From: JADZFO01 sp964512635
Lineage (GTDB): Bacteria > 4484-113 > JAFGCY01
Length of the DNA stretch: 64,000 nucleotides
Direction: 5' to 3'
Assembly (NCBI GenBank): GCA_964512635.1
Contig: CAZEJB010000006.1
Location: 65,965-129,964, forward strand
The position numbers and the translations under genes are program-made. Of this stretch, positions 44,769 to 52,129 are shown piece by piece (the first letter of the stretch is position 1; every line of letters begins with the position of its first letter). The notes below the pieces were generated by a model, which saw nothing but the letters and a program-made list of their open reading frames with translations, did no database searches and was not told the origin of the DNA.

Positions 44769-45647
44769 ATGCGCATCCTCCCTGGCCTTGCCACCGTCGC
44801 CCTGCTGGCGTCAGTGCTCATGCTCTCGCCGGCCTCTGCGGCTCCTGCAGCCGATCCGGCTGGGCATGCGCACAGCCAGCTGACAATGTTGATCAATGAA
44901 CGCGGCGCGGTTGAGGTTGTCGACCGCTGGACGGGACTAAGCCAGCAGGAGGGTACCTTTGACTACTTTACCGCTGCCAGGGAGGTTGGCACAGTCCCGG
45001 TGCGGATCAAGGATGGCAGCTTCACCCTCAGCTTCAAGACCCGCAGTTATCTGCGGTATGAGGACGGTGTCTACTTCTTTGTCACTCCCGACTTCTACTA
45101 CAAGGATGGCCCGCTGGATGTAGACCTCGCCCTGACCTACCCCCCTAACCTGAAGCTGCTGGAAGCCAACCCGCCGCCAAGCTATGAGGGTGAAGGCGTG
45201 CTGCACTGGGAGCTTGAAGACTGCCAGCACACAATTGTGGTGGCGCAGTTTGACCGCATCGGTCCTTTTGTGGATCCCCAGCGCAGCGGACCGGATTACC
45301 AGGTCGACCCCCGCGTCCTGGGTGTCCTGAGCCAGGAAGAGCTGCCAGGCAGCGCGGACGAGACGCTCAAGGAGCTGGAGAGCATCATCAAAGTGGCCAA
45401 GGCCAGCCAGAGCAGCGACCCCGACTTCATAAAGGTGCTGGAGAAACTGCTGGCCAAGTTCTACTACATCTATGACAGCAACGGCCTGCTGCTGGACTAC
45501 AAACCAGCCACGGACGGCAAGGCAGGCCTGGAGGCTGATGCCGCGGCTAAACCCGCGGAGGAACCCGAGCCGGAGCCGGCGACAGATCAGCCAGCAGCGG
45601 ATGACGCCAGGCCCAGGCACAAACCCAAGGCGAAAGCAGGGCCCTAA
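44769..45647 (+). CDS. Exported protein of unknown function with a charged tail
   Basis: A cleavable signal peptide (LATVALLASVLMLSPASAAPA) is followed by a beta-rich domain (LRYEDGVYFFVTPDFYYKD, LHWELEDCQHTIVVAQFD) and a helical segment (LKELESIIKVAKASQSS). The tail from about residue 250 is rich in Pro, Glu and Ala and ends in a basic run (RHKPKAKAGP). No family is recognised. A small hairpin (CCTAAG-GCTCT-CTTAGG, 45643-45659) overlaps the stop. Confidence 0.75.
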   Translation: MRILPGLATVALLASVLMLSPASAAPAADPAGHAHSQLTMLINERGAVEVVDRWTGLSQQEGTFDYFTAAREVGTVPVRIKDGSFTLSFKTRSYLRYEDGVYFFVTPDFYYKDGPLDVDLALTYPPNLKLLEANPPPSYEGEGVLHWELEDCQHTIVVAQFDRIGPFVDPQRSGPDYQVDPRVLGVLSQEELPGSADETLKELESIIKVAKASQSSDPDFIKVLEKLLAKFYYIYDSNGLLLDYKPATDGKAGLEADAAAKPAEEPEPEPATDQPAADDARPRHKPKAKAGP

Positions 45648-45721
45648 GGCTCTCTTAGGCGGGGCCGAGCAATGAGTAGGGGTGCGCTCCTCGCTCCCCT
45701 GCAGTGCAAAGTGCTCTGTAT

Positions 45722-45727
45722 TAGAAT
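45722..45727 (+). promoter_or_regulatory. -10 hexamer TAGAAT, 6 bases before the ATG
   Basis: TAGAAT, CTCCGC, then the ATG at 45734. Confidence 0.5.
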
Positions 45728-45733
45728 CTCCGC

Positions 45734-46240
45734 ATGTTCACCAAAGAAAGTCTGCTCCGCCTGCACAGCTGGGCCCACGAATGTCTGGACCTGGTCTATG
45801 CTCACTGCGGCAGCATGAGCGACGAGGAACTGGACCGGCGCCTGGAGGGCTTTGGCATTCCGAGCATCCTGACCCAGCTTGCGCACATGGTTGAGGCCGA
45901 ACGCTTCTGGAACTTCCGGCTGCGCAACCCCAGCTGCCCGCAGTGTGAAGAGCCACCCGAGATGGACATCTCCACTTATAAGTCGCTGGCCGAGCTGGAT
46001 ACGCTTCGCGCCGAGATGCGCCAGCAGACCATTGATTACATCAACAGCATGACCGACGAGGAGCTGAACCAGGAATCCGACATGAGCTGGCCGGACCACA
46101 ATTTCAGCGAGCGCCATACCGCGGCATTTACCCTGCTGCGCCCGATCACGCACATCTTTCACCACAAGGGCCAGATCGTGGCGATGTGCCGCCTGCTCGG
46201 TCACCCGGCTCCTGAGACTGATTTGATGTATACGCCTTAA
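45734..46240 (+). CDS. DinB/YfiT-like four-helix bundle protein
   Basis: This 168 aa protein shows the DinB metal-site pattern: an early conserved His in ILTQLAHMVEAERFWN and the HxxxH pair in PITHIFHHKGQIVAMCRLLG, with a central region EMRQQTIDYINSMTDEEL. DinB proteins bind a divalent metal; many are thiol-dependent transferases. The substrate is not evident. It stands alone behind a leaderless-type promoter. Confidence 0.9.
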   Translation: MFTKESLLRLHSWAHECLDLVYAHCGSMSDEELDRRLEGFGIPSILTQLAHMVEAERFWNFRLRNPSCPQCEEPPEMDISTYKSLAELDTLRAEMRQQTIDYINSMTDEELNQESDMSWPDHNFSERHTAAFTLLRPITHIFHHKGQIVAMCRLLGHPAPETDLMYTP

Positions 46241-46249
46241 GTGCCGGTG

Positions 46250-47272
46250 TTAGTACTGCGCAACAGCCTCGGGCAGGGGCCGCCAGACTCCGCCGTAGGC
46301 TTCGTCGTCGGTGGCGAAACACAGCGGGCTGCCGGAAGTACAGGGCGCGGCGATTGCCTCGATCTTGAAGCCCTCAACACGCCAGTAATACTGCTGGTTG
46401 CGATAGTTGCTGATGGCATAGTTCGGGTCGTGGCTGACGTTGCCCTCAAGCCAGACATAGCTGCGGAAAGGCCCGGCGTTGCCGTTATCTTCCGCACCTG
46501 AAACCCACAGTCCGCCGGCTTCATCCAGGTACAAGTCGCTGATCGAGCGCTCCCCGGGGCTGTTGGAAAATGCCGCCCAGTTGATCTCAGTTCCAACCAT
46601 TCCTTCCGGCGTCATTTCCAGGCTCGGCGGATCTGCACCGGGCCGGATCGAGCCCCAGCACAGCCGCCCGGGCGCATAGGCTGGAGTACCGCCGCGCACG
46701 CCAAAGATGACCAGGATGCTGTCGTCCTTTTGCAGCTGGCAGGCCAGCCCCTCCACCTCGCCTTCAAAGTGAGGCAGCTGGTAGGCGCGCAGAACCTGCG
46801 CCGTCCAGTTGTCGCCTGCGCCACTCACCTTCAAATGGAACAGACGGCCAAACTTACCCTGCCAGTAGCCGCTTTCGGTGGCCAGATATTCGCCGGGACG
46901 GCCGTTGATGGCGTGAACCGCTTCAAGGTCACTGCTGCGTCCGCCGAATGCCTCAGGCCAGTCGCAGGGCAGACTGGTGTAGTTCATGCTGACACCAAGT
47001 TCGGCATCCTGCACGGGTATCTGGCTCTGTCCGCCCTGACAGACAGCCTCAACAGCCTCTTCACTTAGCGCATAGAAGCTGTTTACAGTCAGTACTGCCA
47101 GGCGTGCTTTGTCGCTATGCGCCTTTGTGTCCTGCACGCAGAGATAGTGGCTGTCATCCAGCTTGGCCATGCCGCTTGCCCCGGGGAAGTCGGCGGCCCA
47201 CGCCGGCGTTATGGTGAGCGCCAGAGCGGCAAAAGCAGTGATCGTGCAAAGTCCGAAGCCTTGCAGTTTCAT
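46250..47272 (-). CDS. Secreted probable beta-propeller protein of unknown function
   Basis: The ATG follows GGGGGGACTT. A Sec signal peptide (ITAFAALALTITPAWAADF) precedes about 310 residues with propeller-like blades: GMAKLDDSHYLCVQDTKAH, SDLEAVHAINGRPGEYLATE, VEGLACQLQKDDSILVIFG, SISDLYLDEAGGLWVSGAED. This resembles the esterase-like/phytase-like propellers, but I cannot name a substrate. It lies 19 bases after the stop-strand neighbour at 47292 and may be co-transcribed with it. Confidence 0.75.
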   Translation of the reverse strand: MKLQGFGLCTITAFAALALTITPAWAADFPGASGMAKLDDSHYLCVQDTKAHSDKARLAVLTVNSFYALSEEAVEAVCQGGQSQIPVQDAELGVSMNYTSLPCDWPEAFGGRSSDLEAVHAINGRPGEYLATESGYWQGKFGRLFHLKVSGAGDNWTAQVLRAYQLPHFEGEVEGLACQLQKDDSILVIFGVRGGTPAYAPGRLCWGSIRPGADPPSLEMTPEGMVGTEINWAAFSNSPGERSISDLYLDEAGGLWVSGAEDNGNAGPFRSYVWLEGNVSHDPNYAISNYRNQQYYWRVEGFKIEAIAAPCTSGSPLCFATDDEAYGGVWRPLPEAVAQY

Positions 47273-47291
47273 AAGTCCCCCCAGATCCCGC

Positions 47292-49235
47292 CTAGGGCCG
47301 CGGGAAGTAAATCCTTACATGCGTGAGCGTCTTGAAGGCGTCGTCAACCTTACCCTCCGCCGGGCGCAGCAGCTCATACTTCGCCGGGTCGGCGCTGTCG
47401 CTGTAGCGTCCGCGCACGGTGAAGCGGTCAAGGAAGGCATCTGCGCCCTGGATATCCTTGTTGACCGTTCCATCTGCGTTCATCGCCGGTGTGAAACAGG
47501 GATACAGGTACTGGTTGAAGAGCGGCTCGCTGCCTTCCCAGCTGGGGTCCAGCGCCCAGAGTGGCCCGACAACCATCCACTGGGTCAGCAGGCGAGCGTT
47601 AGTCATCTCGGCGCTCATGCTGTGGTCGCGCGGGATGATCTGGAAGCCGCCGATCACGCCCATCGGGCTGGTCGAAATGTCAATCACGCCAGGGTGGTTG
47701 GCGCGGATGCGACCGGTGTCTGAGTACTGCGTGCCGGTGAAACGGCCAACGCCGACGACCGGCTTGAGTACCTGGCCGAGCGGATAGGGGTCGAGGCCCA
47801 GCTCCTTGATCCAGATGATGCCGCCAAAGCGGTTCTCGAACTCGATCCATTCGGGCTGGTACTTGCGGCGCTCAACGACGACGCGCAGCATGTCGCCCGC
47901 CGCCGGCACGTAGCCCTGCGGCATCGGTTTCCAGGTCGCATTAGTCCCTGGAGCCATGGGCACGCCGCCCGCCGCACTGCCCTCGATCACATCGACTCGG
48001 CTGCTGACCAGCGGGGCCCACTGGCCGCCGAAGATCTCGCTGCCGCCGGGGATGTCAGTGAACAGCGTGCTGCTGGAGTTGAAGTAGCTCTTGTACTTCG
48101 CCAGGTCGAAATCGGCGAACTCCTTGGGTACCAGTGAGAAGATTTCGGCGCGCCCGGCGCTGTAGTCATGGTTGGTCTTGAGGTGAATCGCATTGACCGC
48201 GGTGGCGGCGATATGCCCCGGTTCGGCCCAGCCGCTGGCAGTGAATCCCGCCGGGTTGGTCTTGGCCACCGGCGCCAGCACGTGACCAACGACTTCAGTA
48301 GTTCCTTCGTGGCTGACGGTGATGGCCCCGTCCTGCCAGTTCTGGATAATGATCTCGAAGCCGACATGCTCGCGCAAATGCAGCGGTACGGGATAGGCGT
48401 TGGGCCACTCAGGAGTCTTGACCAGGTGCCCCACCCCGCCCCAGTTCAAAGCATCAGGCTCCCCCAGGTAAGGCAAAAGCTGAGCCCGGTCATGCGCGCC
48501 GTCCGTGCGAGGAAGCAGACTCTGGTCGAAGAACTCGCTATGGCGGTCATGCAGCGGCGCGGCCGGCTCAGGGTCCTCAGCCTCATCCGAGCTTCCCAGC
48601 ACAGCTGCTGTGACCTCATCCTCGTTATCACGCTGCTGGGCCTCGATTTCGAAGACACTCGGCGGAGCCGGAGGCTCCGCTGCAGGGCTGACCGGCGCCG
48701 GCTTGCTCTCCTCGGCCCAGGCCCCCTGGACGGGCAACAGGCAGCAGCTTAGCCCCAGGATAAGGGCCAGCAGTGCGGTGATGTTCTGTGGCTTTTGCAT
48801 CGCATCGTATTTGCGCAGACGGCGGCGCATCTTCAGCTGACGGCGCATCGCCCGCAGCTCGCGCTGCTCGCGACCGTGCGCCCGGCGTTCAAGAATCAAC
48901 GCCTGGACGGTGATTGCAATCACGCTCGGCCAGACCAGGGCGGCTTCAAAGTCCAGTACCTGGACAAAATGCAGCGGAGTGAGAAGGATGTCTTTGGCCG
49001 AGACCAGGTTCAACAGGTGCAGCAGCAACCAGTAGGCGCCCAGCCCGAGCCAGAAACGCCGCCAGGTGGTCTGCAGCGCGATGCCGTATGGCAGCGCCAG
49101 CACCGGGGTCAACACGGCGACCTTGAGCCAGAAATTCTCGGCAAAGTACCAGTGGTTGTAGAAGAGCACCAGGAAATGCGCGAGCAGATAGCCCGCTACA
49201 AGCGCGATCAGCCCGTCTGCCAGCAGCTTCTTCAT
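47292..49235 (-). CDS. Membrane protein with an internal signal-peptide-like helix and large outer domain
   Basis: The N-terminal 140 residues carry four membrane helices, followed by a very basic stretch (RAMRRQLKMRRRLRKYD). An internal Met at base 48800 then starts a segment that looks exactly like a signal peptide (NITALLALILGLSCCLLP...GAWA). An acidic linker and a beta-rich domain of about 430 residues follow. No family is recognised; the outer domain has a jelly-roll-like feel (LREHVGFEIIIQNWQDG). Either this is a fusion protein with five helices, or 48800 is a second start that yields a secreted form. Confidence 0.75.
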   Translation of the reverse strand: MKKLLADGLIALVAGYLLAHFLVLFYNHWYFAENFWLKVAVLTPVLALPYGIALQTTWRRFWLGLGAYWLLLHLLNLVSAKDILLTPLHFVQVLDFEAALVWPSVIAITVQALILERRAHGREQRELRAMRRQLKMRRRLRKYDAMQKPQNITALLALILGLSCCLLPVQGAWAEESKPAPVSPAAEPPAPPSVFEIEAQQRDNEDEVTAAVLGSSDEAEDPEPAAPLHDRHSEFFDQSLLPRTDGAHDRAQLLPYLGEPDALNWGGVGHLVKTPEWPNAYPVPLHLREHVGFEIIIQNWQDGAITVSHEGTTEVVGHVLAPVAKTNPAGFTASGWAEPGHIAATAVNAIHLKTNHDYSAGRAEIFSLVPKEFADFDLAKYKSYFNSSSTLFTDIPGGSEIFGGQWAPLVSSRVDVIEGSAAGGVPMAPGTNATWKPMPQGYVPAAGDMLRVVVERRKYQPEWIEFENRFGGIIWIKELGLDPYPLGQVLKPVVGVGRFTGTQYSDTGRIRANHPGVIDISTSPMGVIGGFQIIPRDHSMSAEMTNARLLTQWMVVGPLWALDPSWEGSEPLFNQYLYPCFTPAMNADGTVNKDIQGADAFLDRFTVRGRYSDSADPAKYELLRPAEGKVDDAFKTLTHVRIYFPRP

Positions 49236-49250
49236 GGTTTCCCGACGGCG

Positions 49251-49256
49251 ATTATA
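49251..49256 (-). promoter_or_regulatory. -10 box TATAAT, 15 bases before the ATG
   Basis: Minus-strand TATAAT precedes the ATG at 49235 with a leader of about 8 nt. Confidence 0.5.
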
Positions 49257-49270
49257 GGCGCGGGTTCAGG

Positions 49271-49338
49271 GTAGGGGCCGACCTTGTGTCGGCCCGCAAA
49301 CATGCATGGGGACGGGCCGAGACAAGCTCGGCCCCTAC
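49271..49338. repeat. Palindromic element A (GTAGGGGCC...GGCCCCTAC), intergenic
   Basis: A 68-base element with inverted ends GTAGGGGCCGA.../...TCGGCCCCTAC and inner complementary arms (GTCGGCCCG, CGGGCCGA). It lies 3 bases beyond the hemW stop and shares its outer ends with elements B and C. Confidence 0.85.
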
Positions 49339-49340
49339 AA

Positions 49341-50699
49341 CTACACCCACTCCTTATGAAACATATCCGCAAAGGCTAACCCCTTGGAGGTCACCACAAT
49401 ATGGCCCCCCTGCACCCGCAGCAGGCCGTCGGTAATCCAGCGCGGGTCGACGGCGTGGCCATTAAGCCGCGTGCCCAGGCGCGTGCGCATCTGCATGAAG
49501 AGGTCCGCGGGGGGAGCGGATTCTTGTAGGGGCGCGTCTTGACGCGCCCTCGGCTTTGATGTGGGCGGGTCAAGACCCGCCCCTACACTGCCGGGCCGCA
49601 ATTCTGCCGCTCCTACAAACTCGCGCTCCAGCACATCGCCATCCCCGCCGATCCCAGCCAGCTCTTTCCTGTAATGCTCAAAGGCGCGCGGGTTATTCAG
49701 CACCGCCGTGCCGATACGGCTGGCGGCGCCGATACCAATGCCGATGTAATCCCCGCCGCGCCAGTAGCGCAGGTTGTGGCGGCTCTCCTCGCCAGGCCGG
49801 GCGTAGTTGCTGATTTCATAGCGGTACAAGCCCCGCCCGCGCAGCACGCGCTCGATGGCCCGGTGCTGAGCCAGGGCGCTTTGCTCGTCGAGGCGCTGGC
49901 CGGCGAACTTGCGGCTCCAGGCATACAGCGGTGTGCCCGGCTCATAGATAAGTTCATAAGCGCTGATATGGCGCGGATTGAACTCCAGCAGCCGCGCCAG
50001 GCTCTCGCGCACCTCGCCAACGCGCATAAAAGGCAGGCCATAAATCAGGTCAAAGCTGAAGCGCGGGATCGGCCCGTCGGCGACCCAGCGCAGGCGCGGG
50101 CGGATATCCTCCCAGCGGTGCGTGCGCTGCATCCGCCGCAGGTGTTTCGTCTGCGTGGCCTGGATGCCGATCGAGATGCGGTTGACGCCAGCCTCGGCCA
50201 GCGCGGCGAGGTAGTCGGGGTTCAGCGTGTCCGGGTTGGCCTCGGTGGTGAATTCGATTTCTGCTGTAGGGGCGCACAGCGTGCGCCCGGCAACATCAGC
50301 AAACACAGGACCGGGCGCACTCTGTGCGCCCCTACCTATTGATGTTGCCACCCCACCAGGATCAAAGTGCTCATACACTGCCCTGACCAGCCGCGCCATG
50401 TCCTCCGCCGGCAGGTAGGTCGGTGTGCCACCGCCAAAGAAAACGGTGTCCACCTGCCGGCCCTGCGGCAGGTAGTGCCGACGCCACCAATCGCCGCGGC
50501 GCTGGATCTCCTCCAGCAGCGCATCTACATAGGCAGGTGGGGTCAGGCCGGCCGGGCGCTTATCGCCATAGGTCAGGAAGTCGCAATAGCTGCAGCGGTG
50601 CAGGCAAAATGGGATGTGCAGGTAGACGCCGACATTGCGGCGCAGGACCGGCTCGTTCCAGTGCAGCCAGGGGGAAGATTTACGCAGCCAAATGGGCAT
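49341..50699 (-). CDS. hemW: HemW-like radical SAM protein carrying two in-frame palindromic insertions
   Basis: From the ATG at 50699 the 452 aa product starts the HemN/HemW core: VYLHIPFCLHRCSYCDF has the radical SAM cysteines Cys32, Cys36, Cys39. DTVFFGGGTPTYL, EFTTEANPDTL, NRISIGIQ and FDLIYGLPF follow. HemW is thought to be a haem chaperone, not an oxidase; it usually lacks the second SAM motif of HemN. Two stretches do not belong to the family: residues about 122-142 (encoded by element C, before AEIEFTTEANP) and about 371-391 (element B). Both keep the frame open. I cannot say whether the protein is active. Confidence 0.88.
   Translation of the reverse strand: MPIWLRKSSPWLHWNEPVLRRNVGVYLHIPFCLHRCSYCDFLTYGDKRPAGLTPPAYVDALLEEIQRRGDWWRRHYLPQGRQVDTVFFGGGTPTYLPAEDMARLVRAVYEHFDPGGVATSIGRGAQSAPGPVFADVAGRTLCAPTAEIEFTTEANPDTLNPDYLAALAEAGVNRISIGIQATQTKHLRRMQRTHRWEDIRPRLRWVADGPIPRFSFDLIYGLPFMRVGEVRESLARLLEFNPRHISAYELIYEPGTPLYAWSRKFAGQRLDEQSALAQHRAIERVLRGRGLYRYEISNYARPGEESRHNLRYWRGGDYIGIGIGAASRIGTAVLNNPRAFEHYRKELAGIGGDGDVLEREFVGAAELRPGSVGAGLDPPTSKPRARQDAPLQESAPPADLFMQMRTRLGTRLNGHAVDPRWITDGLLRVQGGHIVVTSKGLAFADMFHKEWV
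49526..49586. repeat. Palindromic element B inside hemW
   Basis: A 61-base element with near-perfect inverted arms: GTAGGGGCGCGTCTTGAC at one end and GTCAAGACCCGCCCCTAC at the other. It encodes a Pro/Arg-rich insertion in the C-terminal part of HemW. Confidence 0.88.
50276..50335. repeat. Palindromic element C inside hemW
   Basis: A 60-base element with perfect 14-base inverted ends (GTAGGGGCGCACAG and CTGTGCGCCCCTAC). Sixty is divisible by three, so the hemW frame is kept. Confidence 0.9.
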
Positions 50700-50707
50700 G
50701 CCGCGTC

Positions 50708-50713
50708 TACTAT
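50708..50713 (+). promoter_or_regulatory. -10 box TACTAT, 6 bases before the ATG (shared divergent region)
   Basis: TACTAT, ATAGCC, then the ATG at 50720. On the other strand TATAGT (50714-50709) sits 9 bases before the hemW ATG, so both genes seem to share one 20-base promoter region. Confidence 0.45.
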
Positions 50714-50719
50714 ATAGCC

Positions 50720-51520
50720 ATGCCCTGTTGGCAGCTAAATGTGAAGCATGTCCTGAGCGCTGCAGTCGCCGGCGCGCTGGCGCTGGCATTTGTGGTCGCC
50801 CCGGCGGCCTTGCACGCCCCGGGAGCAGCAAGCCGTGCCTACACCAAGCCCATGCCGCGTTTGCGGCTGAAGGCGGTCTCCAAGAGCAAGCTCTATGTCG
50901 ACAAACTGGCGGATTACCGCGCCGACCGCATGCACGAGGGTACAGGTTGGAAAATCGCCAGTGCGGTCCGCGGCACTACTTCAGGCGCGCTGAATGATGT
51001 GATGCGCGGCGGCTATACCGTGGCCGTGCCAAGTTACGGGGATGCCGTGCCCTGGCGGCACCTTTACTGCCTGGCCGCCTTTGATTTCCTGCCCCGCCAG
51101 CAAATGCTGATAGTCATCCGTGATCCAGAGCAGTACTGGGGCGGCTATGACTACCGCGACAAGCTGACCGATGTGCTCGAGCTGGTCTGGTACGAGAAGG
51201 ACTGGAGCGAGTGCACCTCGGTGGTGCTGGACTACGGCCCGGAGGACTACCCCGACGATTTCCGACTCAGCCCGGACCAGGCGAGCCTGATAGCTATTCG
51301 GCACACTCTCGGCAGTGATGGTGAACTGCGCAACGCCGGTCACAGCCTGGATGTGATCTTCACCCATGACGGCGAGATCAAGCCCTTGTATCTTCCCGAG
51401 GCTGACAGCACGGGCGCGCTACCGGTCGAGTGGTACCCCGTTTATATGCAGTGGGATGAGGACCAGGACCTGCAGGTGGTTACCAAACAGGGTACCAGGG
51501 TGTATGGCGTCGAGTGGTAA
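50720..51520 (+). CDS. Exported protein of unknown function
   Basis: The ATG at 50720 starts a signal peptide (VLSAAVAGALALAFVVAPAALHA); upstream codons belong to the hemW region. The 240-residue mature part has no family that I recognise. It contains LAFDFLPRQQMLIVI-like and WYPVYMQWDEDQDLQVVTKQ segments and an Asp/Tyr-rich middle (YGPEDYPDDFRLSPDQ). It is divergent from hemW. Confidence 0.75.
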   Translation: MPCWQLNVKHVLSAAVAGALALAFVVAPAALHAPGAASRAYTKPMPRLRLKAVSKSKLYVDKLADYRADRMHEGTGWKIASAVRGTTSGALNDVMRGGYTVAVPSYGDAVPWRHLYCLAAFDFLPRQQMLIVIRDPEQYWGGYDYRDKLTDVLELVWYEKDWSECTSVVLDYGPEDYPDDFRLSPDQASLIAIRHTLGSDGELRNAGHSLDVIFTHDGEIKPLYLPEADSTGALPVEWYPVYMQWDEDQDLQVVTKQGTRVYGVEW

Positions 51521-51530
51521 GTGTAAGATC

Positions 51531-52084
51531 TTCACACCAAGCTCACCAAGAATCACTAAGTACACCAAGAAGGAAATGGAACACTCGCCAGTCCCTGCAG
51601 ATATCGACGGCATGGCCAGTGAAGCGATAGACGCTGCCCTCAAAGTGCATAGGGCACTCGGGCCGGGCCTGCTTGAAGGAGCGTACGAGGCATGCCTTGA
51701 GCATGAACTTCGTCGCCGAAAAGTCTCGGTACTCAGGCAAGTGATACTTCCTGTTCGGTACGAAGGAATTGAGGTTGAAGCTGGCTTCAGACTGGATTTG
51801 CTTGTCGGCAGTAAGCTCATTATTGAAGTCAAGGCTGTAGATGTCTTGAAGAAGGTACACACCGCTCAACTGCTGACCTACCTGCGTCTATCCGGACTCC
51901 GACTTGGACTTTTGATGAATTTTAACGTTGAGCTTTTCAAGAACGGAGTCAGGCGCGTTGTTATCTAGGAACGCGAAAATCTGATCAGTGGCCAGCCCTT
52001 TTCGACCACTCTAACTAGTATGACTAGCGAACTTGTTCTGCAGTCTTTGTGATCTTGGTGATTCTTGGTGAGCTTGGTGTTGAA
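51531..52084. mobile_element. GxxExxY cassette bracketed by 30-base inverted repeats
   Basis: The arm TTCACACCAAGCTCACCAAG... at 51531-51560 is matched, inverted, at 52054-52084 with one mismatch and one extra base. Between them lies one gene (51576-51968). Both arms are themselves built from CACCAAG-type units. No transposase is present, so mobility would need help in trans. The element sits neatly between two intact genes. Confidence 0.6.
51576..51968 (+). CDS. GxxExxY family protein
   Basis: AAGAAGGAA before the ATG at 51576 fixes the start (130 aa); upstream codons fall in the flanking repeat. The family motif is present as HRALGPGLLEGAYEACLEHEL, seen here in pieces, with VRYEGIEVEAGFRLDLLVGS and a D...E-V-K core (LIIEVKAVDVLKKVHTAQ). 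This fits a PD-(D/E)XK nuclease-like fold. The function of the family is unknown; it often sits alone between repeats. Confidence 0.92.
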   Translation: MEHSPVPADIDGMASEAIDAALKVHRALGPGLLEGAYEACLEHELRRRKVSVLRQVILPVRYEGIEVEAGFRLDLLVGSKLIIEVKAVDVLKKVHTAQLLTYLRLSGLRLGLLMNFNVELFKNGVRRVVI

Positions 52085-52113
52085 CCTCTATTGGCCCTCT
52101 CTCCCGCGCAGTC

Positions 52114-52119
52114 TATAAT
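52114..52119 (+). promoter_or_regulatory. -10 box TATAAT, 10 bases before the ATG
   Basis: TATAAT lies 10 bases before the ATG at 52130. A leader of 3-4 nt at most is expected. Confidence 0.5.
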
Positions 52120-52129
52120 TACCCTCTCT

